From assembly GCF_030866745.1 (NCBI RefSeq), contig NZ_CP133016.1:434001-498000 (forward strand): a stretch of DNA of 64,000 bases, written 5' to 3'. Position 1 is the first letter of the stretch. Each line of letters starts with the position of its first letter. Of the stretch, positions 37,070 to 46,854 are shown one piece after another. Below the pieces are notes generated by a model that worked only from the letters and a program-made list of their open reading frames with translations, had not been told where the DNA came from and ran no database searches. Source of the DNA: Sphingomonas flavescens (GTDB taxonomy: Bacteria > Pseudomonadota > Alphaproteobacteria > Sphingomonadales > Sphingomonadaceae). The translations under genes and the position numbers were made by a program.

Positions 37070-37203
37070 GTCGCGCGGCTCTTGGCGGGAGGAGACCGCG
37101 CTTGGCAAGCGGCAATTGACGGCGAACTGTGCAGCAGGCGGGACGGATCAAGCTGGCCTGCGACCCTGCTTCACCTCTAGCCTTTCAGGGAAGGGGACGA
37201 CGA

Positions 37204-38268
37204 ATGGGTTTCTGGTTGGTCGCGGCGGGTTTGGCAGGGGCGGAGCCGGCAACGCTATCCAGCGTCCAACTGGCCCAAGCCGACGTGACGACGCCAACTT
37301 ACGCAGCCGCAGCGCCGGACCCTTGGTACACGTACAAGATCCGATTGGCCGCGCTCGCGCGGCAGCAAGGGGTGAGCGACGCTACGGTCCAGGCGAATGT
37401 CTATTCGTTGACGGTCAATCAGCGTGTTATCGAACTGGAACGCTCCGAGCCCATCGCTCGCACGAGCGGTGGCGTGGTGGGGGCATTGGCGCCCTACCTC
37501 CGTTCGCACGTAACGACTTCGCTCATTCGCCGCGGGCAGGCGAACTATGCCGATCATTACGGATCGCTTCGACAGCTGGAGGTTCGCTTTGGCGTCGATC
37601 CGGCGGTGCTAATGGCGATATGGGGGCATGAGACCAGCTACGGCACCGTCACCGGCAGCACCGATCTGCTACAGGCGCTGGCCAGCCTCGGTTATTACGG
37701 CCGTCGCCGGGATTTCTTCGAGGCGGAATTTGTCGCCGCGCTGAAGCTCATGGACCAAGGCGTGCCGCGCTGGCGCCTCAAGGGCAGCTGGGCGGGTGCG
37801 ACGGGATATCCGCAATTCATGCCATCTGTTGCCTTGAGACTTCGAGCCGACGGCGATGGTGACGGCTACGCCGACATCTGGTCCAACGAACTGGACGGGC
37901 TTGCGTCAATCGCCACCTACCTGCGCGACGCCGGATGGAAACCGAACGTCGCCTGGGGCATTCCCGTGCGCACGCCCTCCGGGCTCAACCGCGCTCAGCT
38001 TGTTAATCGTACCACGGCACCCCGCTGTCCGCAGGTCTATCGCCGTCATAGCCGTTGGCTGACAATGCGAGAGTGGCGCGCGCTGGGTGTGACGGCGATC
38101 GGTCGTGGGCTACCGGACACAGAGATGGCGAGCCTGATCGAGCCGGATGGCCCCGATGCGACGGCGTATCTGCTGACCACCAACTATCGCGCGATCCTCG
38201 ATTACAATTGCTCAAATTTCTACGCGATCTCGGTCGGAGTTCTGGCGGACGCGATTGCGCGGCGATAG
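37204..38268 (+). CDS. lytic murein transglycosylase (MltB-like)
   Basis: A 354-residue exported enzyme that cleaves peptidoglycan glycan strands to 1,6-anhydro ends. The start at 37204 has AAGGGGA upstream and a hydrophobic N-terminus (MGFWLVAAGLAGA). The SLT_2 domain shows the catalytic Glu in IWGHETSYGTVTGS, then YYGRRRDFFEAEF, KGSWAGATGYPQFMPS and DGDGYADIWSNELDGLASI. The C-terminus retains the block with TTNYRAILDYNCSNFYA. It is close to a D,D-carboxypeptidase gene, which fits wall remodelling. Confidence 0.92.
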   Translation: MGFWLVAAGLAGAEPATLSSVQLAQADVTTPTYAAAAPDPWYTYKIRLAALARQQGVSDATVQANVYSLTVNQRVIELERSEPIARTSGGVVGALAPYLRSHVTTSLIRRGQANYADHYGSLRQLEVRFGVDPAVLMAIWGHETSYGTVTGSTDLLQALASLGYYGRRRDFFEAEFVAALKLMDQGVPRWRLKGSWAGATGYPQFMPSVALRLRADGDGDGYADIWSNELDGLASIATYLRDAGWKPNVAWGIPVRTPSGLNRAQLVNRTTAPRCPQVYRRHSRWLTMREWRALGVTAIGRGLPDTEMASLIEPDGPDATAYLLTTNYRAILDYNCSNFYAISVGVLADAIARR

Positions 38269-38307
38269 ACGGGGTCGCACAAGCTTATCGGGAGGCCGAA
38301 ACTTCTA

Positions 38308-39486
38308 ATGCCGCGTATCATTCTTCTCGCCGCTGCAGGTTCGCTGCTTGTCACGACCGCGGCACCGGCGGCCGCGCCGCAATTCGACACGCCGGCAAAA
38401 TATGCCTTCCTGATCGATCTGTCGTCGGGCGCCATCCTCTACAACAAGAATGCCGACGTCCGCATGCCGCCGGCGTCGATGGCCAAGATGATGACGAGCA
38501 ATGTTGCGTTCGACCTGATCAAGCGCGGCGAGCTGAAGCTCGACAAGATGTGCACCGTGCGGCCGGAGACCTGGCAGAAGTGGCATGGGCCCGCGGCCGG
38601 ATCGACGATGTTTTTGAGTCCCAACGAGCAGGTTAGCGTCGAGAACCTCCTGCACGGCATCATCACCTTGTCCGGAAATGACGCGTCGGTCGTGCTTGCC
38701 GAGTGCATCGCCGGAACCGAGGAAGCTTTCGTCGGCCAGATGAACGAGCAGGCGCGGCGGCTGGGCCTGACGAACAGCCATTTCGGGACCGCGAACGGCT
38801 GGCCGGACGAGGGGCGGACCTATGTCTCAGCGCGCGACCTAGCGAGCCTCGCGCGGGCCGAGATCGAGCATTTCCCTGATCTTTACAAGAAGTTCTACGG
38901 GCAGACGAGCTTCACCTGGGGCAAGACGCTGGGCGCCGGGCAGGACATCACGCAGGCGAACCGCAATCCGATCCTCGGCAAGGTACCCGGCGCGGATGGC
39001 CTGAAGACTGGGCACACCGAGGAGGCTGGTTACGGTTTCACCGGTTCGGCCGAGCAGAACGGTCGCCGCCTCATTGAAGTACTGGCCGGCCTGCCGAGCT
39101 GGAACGCGCGTGTCCAGGAGTCGACGCGGCTGATCCAATGGGGCTTCGGCGCGTGGCAGGCCAAACCGCTGTTCGCGGCGGGCGCTAAGGTCGGGGTGGC
39201 GAAGGTGCAGCTGGGCAGCGCGAGCGAAGTTTCGCTCGTGGCGCCGCGCAATCTCGCCGTGACGGTGCCGGCGGGGCTATCGACCGGCGCCATCAAGACC
39301 AGCATTCGCTATAACGGCCCGCTGGCCGCGCCGATCGCCAAGGGGCAGGAAGTCGCGCAGCTGGTCGTCACCACCGGTGACACCCCCCCGCAAATCGTCC
39401 CGCTCATTGCCGGTGAGGATGTCGGCAAGGCCGGCTTTTTCGGCCGCATCTGGCTCGGTCTCAAATCTTTGTTCGGGATGGCGTGA
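38308..39486 (+). CDS. dacC: D-alanyl-D-alanine carboxypeptidase (class A PBP5/6 type)
   Basis: A periplasmic, membrane-tethered penicillin-binding protein that trims pentapeptide side chains. The 392 residues have a signal peptide (IILLAAAGSLLVTTAAPAAA). The three active-site motifs are SMAK (about residue 60), SGN (LSGNDAS) and KTG (LKTGHTEEAG). A C-terminal PBP5_C-like beta domain and an amphipathic anchor helix (FFGRIWLGLKSLFGMA) end the protein. The stop overlaps the tmk GTG start. The dacC symbol is by family; dacA or dacD would fit equally. Confidence 0.93.
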   Translation: MPRIILLAAAGSLLVTTAAPAAAPQFDTPAKYAFLIDLSSGAILYNKNADVRMPPASMAKMMTSNVAFDLIKRGELKLDKMCTVRPETWQKWHGPAAGSTMFLSPNEQVSVENLLHGIITLSGNDASVVLAECIAGTEEAFVGQMNEQARRLGLTNSHFGTANGWPDEGRTYVSARDLASLARAEIEHFPDLYKKFYGQTSFTWGKTLGAGQDITQANRNPILGKVPGADGLKTGHTEEAGYGFTGSAEQNGRRLIEVLAGLPSWNARVQESTRLIQWGFGAWQAKPLFAAGAKVGVAKVQLGSASEVSLVAPRNLAVTVPAGLSTGAIKTSIRYNGPLAAPIAKGQEVAQLVVTTGDTPPQIVPLIAGEDVGKAGFFGRIWLGLKSLFGMA

Positions 39487-40103
39487 CGACCGGCAGGTTC
39501 ATCGCGCTCGAAGGCGGAGAAGGGGTCGGCAAATCGACGCAGGTCCGGGCGCTGGCAGAAGCGCTCCGTCAGCGCGGGATCGACGTCGTCGTTACGCGCG
39601 AACCCGGCGGTAGCGAGGGCGCCGAGCGCATTCGCGAACTGCTACTGAAGGGCAGTGAAGATCGCTGGGGCGCCCGCGCCGAGGCGTTGCTGTTCGCGGC
39701 TGCGAGGACGGACCATGTCGAGAAGACGATCCGCCCGGCGCTCGCCCGCGGGCAATGGGTGCTGTCCGATCGCTTCATCGACAGTTCGCTCGCCTACCAG
39801 GGCGGGGCCGGCGGGCTGGAGATCGACGCCGTCCGCGCCATCAATGCGTTCGGAATTGGCGACAGCTTCCCCGACCGCACCTTGATTCTGGTACACCATG
39901 AAGGCGGCGCGCGGGCGCGCGCTCGCGACGCCGAAGGCAGCGACCGGATTGGCGGGCGTTCGGATGACTATCACCGTGCGGTCAACGCTGGCTTTCGTGC
40001 CGTTGCGGAGGCAGAGGCTGATCGCGTGATGCTGGTCGATGCGTCGGGGTCGCCGGAGAACGTTACGAAACGTCTCCTGGCAGCGCTTGAGGACTTTCTG
40101 TGA
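39483..40103 (+). CDS. tmk: thymidylate kinase
   Basis: It phosphorylates dTMP to dTDP. The 206 residues have the P-loop EGGEGVGKSTQVRAL, the DR motif block LSDRFIDSSLAYQG, and TREPGGSEGAERIRELLL for nucleotide binding. The start is GTG in a four-base overlap with dacC, and it overlaps holB by four bases. Confidence 0.96.
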   Translation: MTTGRFIALEGGEGVGKSTQVRALAEALRQRGIDVVVTREPGGSEGAERIRELLLKGSEDRWGARAEALLFAAARTDHVEKTIRPALARGQWVLSDRFIDSSLAYQGGAGGLEIDAVRAINAFGIGDSFPDRTLILVHHEGGARARARDAEGSDRIGGRSDDYHRAVNAGFRAVAEAEADRVMLVDASGSPENVTKRLLAALEDFL

Positions 40104-41071
40104 TCGTAGGACAGGATCGCGCGGTTCAGCAGTTCGCGAGTGCCTGGGGAACTCGCAAGCTGCACCATGCATGGCTGCTCGCCGGTCCGCGCGGCGTTGG
40201 AAAAGCAAGCTTCGCACATGCCGCCGCGCGCCGTGTGCTCGCCGAAGCGGCTGGGCCGCCGTTCGATCTGCCGGGGATCGACACACCCGACAGCCACCCG
40301 ATCGTCAAACTGGTTGAAGCCGGGAGCCATCCCGACATGCGCCAGCTCGCGCGCCTGACCAACGAAAAGACCGGCAACCTCAACCGCAGCATCAAGGTCG
40401 AGCAGATCCGCGAGCTCGGCGAGTTCATGGGGATGACCGCGGGGCTGTCGCCGTGGCGCGTGGTGGTCATCGACAGCGTCGACGATCTCGAGACGTCGGG
40501 CGCGAACGCCCTTCTCAAGATCCTCGAGGAGCCGCCGGCGAACACCCTGTTCTTCCTCGTCACCCACGCGCCGGGCCGGTTGTTGGCGACAATCCGCTCA
40601 CGCTGCCGCCGCCTTGAGTTCGGCCCGCTGGACGACGACGCCATGACGTCAGTTCTCGAAGCGCACGCAGCGGGCGTGACCGGCGCCGAGCGGGCGCAGA
40701 TTATCGCCATGTCGTTCGGATCGGCGGGGAGGGCGCTGGCATTCGCCGAACTCGGCCTCGCCAAGCTGGAAGACGCGGCATTGGCGATCCTTCGCCAGGG
40801 CGATCCCACCAACGCCCGCCGTTCGGAACTCGCGCAGGATCTCGGCAAGAAGGCGTCGGCCGACCGCTACGCGGCGTTCCTCGAGCTCGCGCCGTCGCTG
40901 ATCGCGCGGGAAGCTCGCTCAATGACGGGCGATCGCCTGGAGCGTGCGCTCGACGCTTATGCAAAGGCGCGCGAGTTGGCTTCGATTGCGCCGCGATTGT
41001 CACTCGACCCGGCGGCCACCGTGTTCCAGGTCGGCGGGATCCTTGCCGAAGCCGCGCCGCCGCTTCCTTGA
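40100..41071 (+). CDS. holB: DNA polymerase III delta' subunit
   Basis: A clamp-loader subunit that works with the DnaX protein encoded at 61134. The 323 residues form an AAA+ fold: VGQDRAVQQF, a P-loop-like GPRGVGKASFAHAAA lacking the usual Lys-Thr/Ser, and VVIDSVDDLETSGANALLKI with the sensor block FLVTHAPGRLLATIRSRC. The degenerate P-loop fits delta', which does not hydrolyse ATP. It directly follows tmk, a common alphaproteobacterial order. Confidence 0.94.
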   Translation: MIVGQDRAVQQFASAWGTRKLHHAWLLAGPRGVGKASFAHAAARRVLAEAAGPPFDLPGIDTPDSHPIVKLVEAGSHPDMRQLARLTNEKTGNLNRSIKVEQIRELGEFMGMTAGLSPWRVVVIDSVDDLETSGANALLKILEEPPANTLFFLVTHAPGRLLATIRSRCRRLEFGPLDDDAMTSVLEAHAAGVTGAERAQIIAMSFGSAGRALAFAELGLAKLEDAALAILRQGDPTNARRSELAQDLGKKASADRYAAFLELAPSLIAREARSMTGDRLERALDAYAKARELASIAPRLSLDPAATVFQVGGILAEAAPPLP

Positions 41072-41105
41072 TGCCCCCGCGCGGCCCCGCTAGGGCCAGC
41101 GCAAT

Positions 41106-42617
41106 ATGGGCGACCCTTATTACATCACCACGGCCATCAGTTACCCAAACGGGCCGCCGCACATCGGTCATGCGTACGAAGCGATCGCAGCAGACGCGAT
41201 GGCGCGCTTCCAGCGCTCGCAAGGTCGTGACGTCCGCTTCCAGACCGGCACGGACGAGCATGGGCTGAAGATGGCCCAGGCGGCGCGCAACAAAGGCGTG
41301 GAGCCTCGTGCGTTCGCTGACGAAATGTCGCGTCTTTTCCAGGACATGTGCGACACGCTTAATGTTTCCTACGACCGCTTTATCCGCACGTCCGAGGCCG
41401 ACCATTACCGCGCCAGCCAGGCGATCTGGGCGGCGATGGAGGAGAGGGGGGACCTGTACCTCGACCGCTACGAGGGTTGGTACTCGGTCCGCGACGAAGC
41501 TTATTATGAGGAAGAAGAACTCGTCTCCGCGGACGATGGCACGAAGCTGTCGCCGCAAGGCACGCCAGTCGAATGGACCATTGAGGAAAGCTGGTTCTTC
41601 CGCCTGTCGAAGTACCAGCAGCCGCTGCTCGATCTTTACTCAGCCAATCCGGAGTTCATCCGACCCGAGAGCCGCCGTAACGAGGTCGTCCGCTTCGTCG
41701 AAGGCGGGCTGAAGGATCTCAGCATCTCACGCACCAGCTTCGACTGGGGCGTGCCGGTGCCGGGGAGCGACAATCACGTCATGTACGTGTGGCTCGATGC
41801 GCTGACCAACTACATCACCGGGCTCGGGTATCCGGACGACACAGAGCTTTGGCGCACCTACTGGCCGGCCGACGTCCACCTGATCGGCAAGGACGTCGTC
41901 CGCTTTCATGCCGTCTACTGGCCCGCGTTCTTGATGTCGGCGGGCATTGAGTTGCCGAAGCAGGTGTATGGCCACGGCTTCCTGCTCAGCCGCGGCGAGA
42001 AGATGTCGAAGAGTGTCGGCAACGTCGTCGACCCGATGGCGCTCGCCGAGCGGTTCGGCGTCGACGCATTGCGCTATTTCCTGCTGCGCGAAGTCACCTT
42101 CGGCCAGGACGGCAGCTACAGTGCCGAAGCTATTGTTAGCCGAGCCAATGCCGAGCTGGCGAACAGCTTCGGCAATCTGGCGCAGCGGACTTTGTCCATG
42201 ATTTACAAGAATCTGGACGGCATTCTTCCGGCCCACGGCGAAAGCGCCGAAGACCGTGAATTGCTTGCACTCGTGCGCGGTATCACATCGGGCGAAATGG
42301 TCGAGCAACTCAATCGCTTCGGTTTCTCGTTCGCCATCGATGCTTGGATGAGGGCGGTCTTCGCCTGCAACGCCTACGTCGACGCCCAGGCCCCATGGGC
42401 GCTACGCAAGACGGACCCTCAGCGGATGGCGGCTGTCCTTGGTACGCTGGTTGCGGCAGTGCGCCAACTGGCTGAGACGATAGCTCCCATCATTCCGACC
42501 GCCGCAGCCAAGCTAATCGAGGCGATCGACGCCGGCTCAGGTGGCGCACCCATCGCGCAGCCCGTGCCGCTGTTTCCACGACTTGAATTGCCGGAAGCCG
42601 AGGACGCCGCCGCGTGA
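41106..42617 (+). CDS. metG: methionyl-tRNA synthetase
   Basis: It charges tRNA-Met. The 503 residues have the class I motifs NGPPHIGHAYEAIAADA (HIGH) and GEKMSKSVGNVVDP (KMSKS). The connective peptide lacks obvious zinc knuckles and there is no C-terminal EMAP-type dimerisation domain, giving the short form usual here. The stop overlaps the GTG start of tatD. Confidence 0.97.
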   Translation: MGDPYYITTAISYPNGPPHIGHAYEAIAADAMARFQRSQGRDVRFQTGTDEHGLKMAQAARNKGVEPRAFADEMSRLFQDMCDTLNVSYDRFIRTSEADHYRASQAIWAAMEERGDLYLDRYEGWYSVRDEAYYEEEELVSADDGTKLSPQGTPVEWTIEESWFFRLSKYQQPLLDLYSANPEFIRPESRRNEVVRFVEGGLKDLSISRTSFDWGVPVPGSDNHVMYVWLDALTNYITGLGYPDDTELWRTYWPADVHLIGKDVVRFHAVYWPAFLMSAGIELPKQVYGHGFLLSRGEKMSKSVGNVVDPMALAERFGVDALRYFLLREVTFGQDGSYSAEAIVSRANAELANSFGNLAQRTLSMIYKNLDGILPAHGESAEDRELLALVRGITSGEMVEQLNRFGFSFAIDAWMRAVFACNAYVDAQAPWALRKTDPQRMAAVLGTLVAAVRQLAETIAPIIPTAAAKLIEAIDAGSGGAPIAQPVPLFPRLELPEAEDAAA

Positions 42618-43396
42618 CGCTGATCGATAGTCATTGCCACCTGAATTATGAAGGGTTGGTCGAGCGACAGGGCGACGTGCTCGATGCGGCACGCGGCCGG
42701 GGCGTCGCCGGTTTCCTCAACATCGCGACCAGGCAGCGTGAATGGCAGGACATTATCGGCGTCGCAGAGCGTGAGCCGGATGTCTGGGCCAGCGTTGGCG
42801 TCCATCCACACGAGGCTGATTCTCATCCTGACCTTGGCGCCGCGGCGCTGATCGAAGCCGCCGACCATCCGCGTGTGATTGCCATTGGCGAGTGCGGACT
42901 CGATTATTTCTACGACAAGTCCGACCGCGCGTCGCAGCGCGAGCGCTTCCAGGCGCACATCGATGCCGCCCGCGAGACCGGGCTGCCGCTGGTGATCCAC
43001 ACGCGGGAGGCTGAAGATGACACGGCGGAGATCTTGACCGAGGCCGTCAGGGAAGGGGGCGGCGTCACCGGTGTGCTCCACTGCTTCACGGGCTCCGCTG
43101 AACTCGCCCGCAAAGGGCTGGACCTCGGTTTCTACGTGTCGTTGTCGGGGATCGTTACGTTCAAGAATGCGGCTGACCTGCAGGAAACGGCGAAATGGCT
43201 GCCGGCAGATCAGATGCTAGTCGAAACGGACGCGCCCTTTTTGGCACCGGTGCCGCACCGCGGGCAGAAGTGCGAGCCCGCGTTTGTCGTCGACACGGCA
43301 GCCTTCGTAGCGGGGCTACGTGGCGAGGAGCCTGAGCAGCTTGCTGCGACCACGACCGAAAATTTCTTCCGACTTTTTGCCAAGGCAAGGGCCTAA
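42614..43396 (+). CDS. TatD-family metal-dependent DNase/hydrolase
   Basis: A 260-residue TIM-barrel protein. Metal ligands are visible in LIDSHCHLNYEG (HxH), IGECGLDYFYDKSDRASQ (Glu), PLVIHTREAEDD (His), GVLHCFTGS (His) and VETDAPFLAP (Asp). TatD proteins are 3'-5' exonucleases or deacylases. It sits in the holB-metG-tatD-MBL string common in proteobacteria (the ycfH position). The start is GTG. Confidence 0.94.
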   Translation: MTLIDSHCHLNYEGLVERQGDVLDAARGRGVAGFLNIATRQREWQDIIGVAEREPDVWASVGVHPHEADSHPDLGAAALIEAADHPRVIAIGECGLDYFYDKSDRASQRERFQAHIDAARETGLPLVIHTREAEDDTAEILTEAVREGGGVTGVLHCFTGSAELARKGLDLGFYVSLSGIVTFKNAADLQETAKWLPADQMLVETDAPFLAPVPHRGQKCEPAFVVDTAAFVAGLRGEEPEQLAATTTENFFRLFAKARA

Positions 43397-43401
43397 ATCG
43401 C

Positions 43402-44160
43402 GTGAAAGTCCGCATCCTCGGCTGCGGAACCTCGACCGGCGTTCCGAAGATCGGCGGAGATTGGGGCCGGTGCGATCCCGCCGAGCCGCGGAATCGCCGT
43501 TTGCGCACTTCCATCATGGTCGAAAGCCGGGGGGAGCGGATGCTGGTCGATTGCGGTCCGGACTTGCGGCAGCAGTTGCTCGCGGCGGAGGTTAACCGGC
43601 TGACCGGCGTCATCGTCACACACGCGCATGCCGACCATTGCCACGGCATCGATGAACTGCGTCCCGTAGCGCAAGCGATCGACGCGCCAGTGCCCATTCA
43701 CGCACGCCGCGACGTCCTGGACCGCCTGCGGAACAGCTTCGCTTATGCGTTCACGCGGACGAGCTTCTATCGAACCATCCTCGAGCCTTGTGAGTTGGGC
43801 GACAGTCTGTCGTTCGGGGACGCCAACGTAAGGTTCGCGGATCAGCCGCATGGCGGGATCACGTCGCTCGGCCTGCGCTTCGAAGAGCAGGGCCGTAGCG
43901 TAGGATACGCCGTTGATTTCAACGCCTTCAATGACGACATGCTGGCTCTGTATGAGGGCGTGGACGTGTGGATTGCCGATTGCCTGACGCGTCAGCCGCA
44001 TCCCACGCACATGCATCTGGACGGCATATTGCGAGCCGCGCGCGACCTGCGCGTTGGCCAGGTCTATCTCGTCCACATGGGTAATGGCCTCGACTATCGC
44101 ACTTTGGTCAACGAACTGCCCGACTGGGCGGCGCCGGCCTACGACGGGCTCGAGCTATGA
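43402..44160 (+). CDS. MBL-fold metallo-hydrolase (PhnP/RNase Z-like group)
   Basis: A 252-residue metallo-beta-lactamase-fold protein. GCGTSTGVPKIGGDWG is the N-terminal block of the PhnP-like group, THAHADHCHGIDELR holds the HxHxDH zinc motif, and the later ligands lie in FADQPHGG, and LVHMGN. PhnP relatives are cyclic phosphodiesterases, but this chromosomal copy next to tatD lacks any phn context, so the substrate is unknown. The start is GTG at 43402. Confidence 0.9.
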   Translation: MKVRILGCGTSTGVPKIGGDWGRCDPAEPRNRRLRTSIMVESRGERMLVDCGPDLRQQLLAAEVNRLTGVIVTHAHADHCHGIDELRPVAQAIDAPVPIHARRDVLDRLRNSFAYAFTRTSFYRTILEPCELGDSLSFGDANVRFADQPHGGITSLGLRFEEQGRSVGYAVDFNAFNDDMLALYEGVDVWIADCLTRQPHPTHMHLDGILRAARDLRVGQVYLVHMGNGLDYRTLVNELPDWAAPAYDGLEL

Positions 44161-44747
44161 TGACCAACGACATGATGCTCGGCGGGGTCTACCTGCTGAT
44201 GGCCATCATGCTGGTCGCCGGATCGCTGATGACCCGCCGCGAGCCCGCGATGCGGATGCTGACCATGGCCTTGGCCTGGATTGCGATCTTCGGCGCCGGC
44301 TTCGTCCTGTTCACATTTCGTGACAACTTCGGCTGGGTGACGCAGCGGTTGAAGTCCGAAGCGCTCGGCACGCCGGTTCAGGAAGGCAAGCAGACGCGTA
44401 TACCGATGGCCATCGACGGCCATTTCTGGGTCGATGCGACGCTGAACGGTCAAAAGGTCAAATTTCTGGTCGACAGTGGCGCCACCACAACGACCGTCGG
44501 ACGCGACATCGCCAAGAAGTCAGGCGTGACGATATCTGCGCAACGGGATCGCTACGTGCGGACCGGCAATGGCATCATTCTCGTCGCGACTGGCCGAGCG
44601 CGTGAGTTGAAGGTCGGCGACATCGTTCGTCGCGATCTGGCGATCGAGATCGCGGATGGCGACAATCTCAACGTTCTTGGAATGAATTACCTGTCGACTT
44701 TGACCCGTTGGGGGGTCGAGGGACGATGGCTCATCCTCGAACCCTAG
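44157..44747 (+). CDS. membrane-anchored retropepsin-like aspartic protease
   Basis: A 196-residue protein with two N-terminal hydrophobic helices (about residues 8-24 and 36-54). A retropepsin-like domain follows, with the active-site motif FLVDSGATTTTVG near residue 104 and the flap-like region VRTGNGIILVATGRA. The second conserved block NVLGMNYLSTLTRW near the C-terminus fits the TIGR02281/clan AA family. The active site should lie outside the cytoplasm if the second helix is an anchor. It overlaps the MBL gene by four bases. Confidence 0.87.
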   Translation: MMTNDMMLGGVYLLMAIMLVAGSLMTRREPAMRMLTMALAWIAIFGAGFVLFTFRDNFGWVTQRLKSEALGTPVQEGKQTRIPMAIDGHFWVDATLNGQKVKFLVDSGATTTTVGRDIAKKSGVTISAQRDRYVRTGNGIILVATGRARELKVGDIVRRDLAIEIADGDNLNVLGMNYLSTLTRWGVEGRWLILEP

Positions 44748-44751
44748 CGTG

Positions 44752-44785
44752 ATCATACTTTACATAATGCATATTATCATACTTT
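44752..44785. promoter_or_regulatory. AT-rich direct repeat upstream of mazG
   Basis: ATCATACTTT occurs at 44752-44761 and again at 44776-44785, 24 bases apart, separated by TACATAATGCATATT-like AT-rich sequence. This stands out sharply from the GC-rich surroundings and ends 27 bases before the mazG start. A promoter with a repeated regulator site is a reasonable reading; no regulator can be named. Confidence 0.4.
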
Positions 44786-44812
44786 TGGACAGACTAGGAT
44801 TGGGGGCTCCAA

Positions 44813-45565
44813 ATGTCCCTTGATCGCCTCGTCGAGATCATGCGCCGGCTGCGCGACCCGAATACCGGTTGCGAATGGGACAACGTCCAGACCTTCGATA
44901 CCATCGCCCCTTACACGATCGAAGAAGCGTACGAAGTCGCCGACGCGATTGTGCGCAAGGATATGGATGCGCTGGCTGATGAGCTCGGCGACCTTCAGCT
45001 CCAGGTCGTCTTCCACGCGCGCATGGCCGAAGAAGCTGGCCTGTTCACGCTCGACGACGTGCTCGACAACATCACCAGCAAGATGGAGCGCCGGCACCCG
45101 CACATCTTCGGCGATGCGGAGCACGGCGGCCATCATCTGTGGGAGCAGATCAAGGCCGAAGAACGCGCAGGCAATGACGATCAAAGCGCGCTTGCCGGCG
45201 TGGCTCTCGCGCTGCCGGCCCTCGAGCGCGCGGCGAAGCTACAACGTCGCGCGGCACGCGTCGGCTTCGACTGGCCCGATGCCGACGGGCCGCGAGGCAA
45301 GATCACGGAAGAACTCGCCGAGCTAGATGCTGAGACAGACCGCGATCGCCAGCACGAGGAGCTAGGCGACCTTTTGTTTGCGGTCGTCAACCTCGCACGT
45401 CATCTGAAGATCGAGCCGGAAGCCGCGTTGCGGGATGCCAATCGCAAGTTCGAACAACGCTTCAGGGCGATCGAGCAAGAGCCCGGATTTGCGGAGCTTT
45501 CGCTCGACGAGAAAGAAGCGCTGTGGACGCGCGCAAAGCAGTCTCAGGCGGACTCCATAGCCTGA
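44813..45565 (+). CDS. mazG: nucleoside triphosphate pyrophosphohydrolase MazG
   Basis: It hydrolyses (d)NTPs to NMP and PPi. The 250 residues contain two MazG domains. The first has TIEEAYEVADAI and ELGDLQLQVVFHARMAEE as metal-binding ExxE-type motifs. The second is similar around EELAELD and EELGDLLFAVVNLARHL. Length and layout match E. coli MazG. The 3' end overlaps convergent hflX by 22 bases. Confidence 0.96.
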   Translation: MSLDRLVEIMRRLRDPNTGCEWDNVQTFDTIAPYTIEEAYEVADAIVRKDMDALADELGDLQLQVVFHARMAEEAGLFTLDDVLDNITSKMERRHPHIFGDAEHGGHHLWEQIKAEERAGNDDQSALAGVALALPALERAAKLQRRAARVGFDWPDADGPRGKITEELAELDAETDRDRQHEELGDLLFAVVNLARHLKIEPEAALRDANRKFEQRFRAIEQEPGFAELSLDEKEALWTRAKQSQADSIA

Positions 45566-46854
45566 AAGCGCGCCCAATTGTCGGGCGACAAGCGTACCGA
45601 TAGGGCGACCTCATCCTCCTCGACGCGCTGATCCAGAACTTCGCCGCGCGCGTGCAGCCAGGCAATCCGTTCTCCCGCGCTCGCAGGCAGGCGGACGTCG
45701 TGCACCTGCTCGCCATTGCGCAATCGCGACGCCATCAATTCCCGGAGTTCCTCAAGCCCCTCGCCGCTAAGCGCCGACACCATAGCCACGTCTTCGCGGC
45801 GCTTCGCTTCTTCCGTCAGCCGGTCGCGTTCTTCGGCGGTCAGCAGATCCACCTTGTTCCACGCTTCTAGCCGAGGCGGCGCCCCCTCCTCCGCCATGCC
45901 CAGTGATGCAAGCACATCGTCGACGTCGTCGCGCTGCGCCTCGCGATCGGGATGCGCCATGTTGCGAACGTGAACCAGCAGATCGGCTGATGCGACCTCT
46001 TCCAACGTAGCGCGGAACGCCGCTATCAACTCGGTCGGCAGGTCGGACACGAAACCAACGGTGTCGGACAGGATCACCTTGTCGAAACCCGGCAGGCGGA
46101 TGTCGCGCATGGTGGGGTCGAGGGTCGCGAACAGCAGGTTTTCGGCGAACACAGCTTCCCCGGTTAGGCGATTGAAAAGCGTCGACTTTCCGGCATTCGT
46201 ATAGCCAACCAACGCAATTACAGGCCACGGCGCCCGCTGGCGGCGGTCCCGATGCAGTGTGCGCGTGCGTTTCACCTGTTCGAGTTCGCGACGGATCTTC
46301 GCCATGCGGTCACGGATCATCCGGCGGTCGGCTTCGATCTGCGTCTCGCCGGGGCCGCCGAGGAAGCCGAAGCCGCCGCGCTGACGTTCGAGGTGGGTCC
46401 AGCTGCGAACGAGACGCCCCGACTGATATTGCAGGTGGGCCAGTTCGACTTGAAGCTGCCCCTCGGCAGTTGCCGCCCGCTCGCCGAATATTTCGAGGAT
46501 CAGGCCGGTTCGGTCGATGACCTTGGTGCCGCTCTCGGTCTCCAGGTTCTTCTGCTGTATCGGCGTCAAGGCGGCATCGACGATCAGCAAATGCGCATCG
46601 TTGGCCTTGGCGAGTTCTGCGATTTCTTCAACTTGCCCTTTCCCGAGCAATGTCGCGGGTCGAACGGCGCGCACGCGGAACGCTCGCGCGGCCATGACTT
46701 CGATGCCGATCGCGGCGGCCAGGCCAACCGCCTCTTCAATCCGGGCATCGGCAGAGCGCCGAAGCCCCTCGCGCGGGAGTTCCGGAACCGCGATGATCGC
46801 CCGCTCGCCGCGTGCAACCTCAATCGCGCCATTGCCATCATATGCAGGACTCAG
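45544..46854 (-). CDS. hflX: GTPase HflX, apparently starting at CTG
   Basis: A ribosome-associated GTPase that rescues stalled ribosomes. With a start at 46854 the protein is 436 residues, the family length. The HflX N-terminal domain ([39 protein letters not shown]) and linker helices ([18 protein letters not shown]) come first. The G domain follows: G1 [12 protein letters not shown]3 [11 protein letters not shown]4 NKVD. No ATG, GTG or TTG exists in frame until 46695, which would delete the first 53 residues of the conserved N-terminal domain. CTG at 46854 forms a CTGA overlap with the hfq stop and has AAGGAG eight bases upstream. Confidence 0.9.
   Translation of the reverse strand: MSPAYDGNGAIEVARGERAIIAVPELPREGLRRSADARIEEAVGLAAAIGIEVMAARAFRVRAVRPATLLGKGQVEEIAELAKANDAHLLIVDAALTPIQQKNLETESGTKVIDRTGLILEIFGERAATAEGQLQVELAHLQYQSGRLVRSWTHLERQRGGFGFLGGPGETQIEADRRMIRDRMAKIRRELEQVKRTRTLHRDRRQRAPWPVIALVGYTNAGKSTLFNRLTGEAVFAENLLFATLDPTMRDIRLPGFDKVILSDTVGFVSDLPTELIAAFRATLEEVASADLLVHVRNMAHPDREAQRDDVDDVLASLGMAEEGAPPRLEAWNKVDLLTAEERDRLTEEAKRREDVAMVSALSGEGLEELRELMASRLRNGEQVHDVRLPASAGERIAWLHARGEVLDQRVEEDEVALSVRLSPDNWARFQAMESA

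Noticed and set aside
46584-46841. An ATG-initiated frame (MMAMARLRL...) at the hflX 5' end
   Set aside because: It runs in a different frame from conserved HflX and has no family similarity. The HflX frame continues upstream of its first ATG with conserved residues, so a CTG start is the better explanation.
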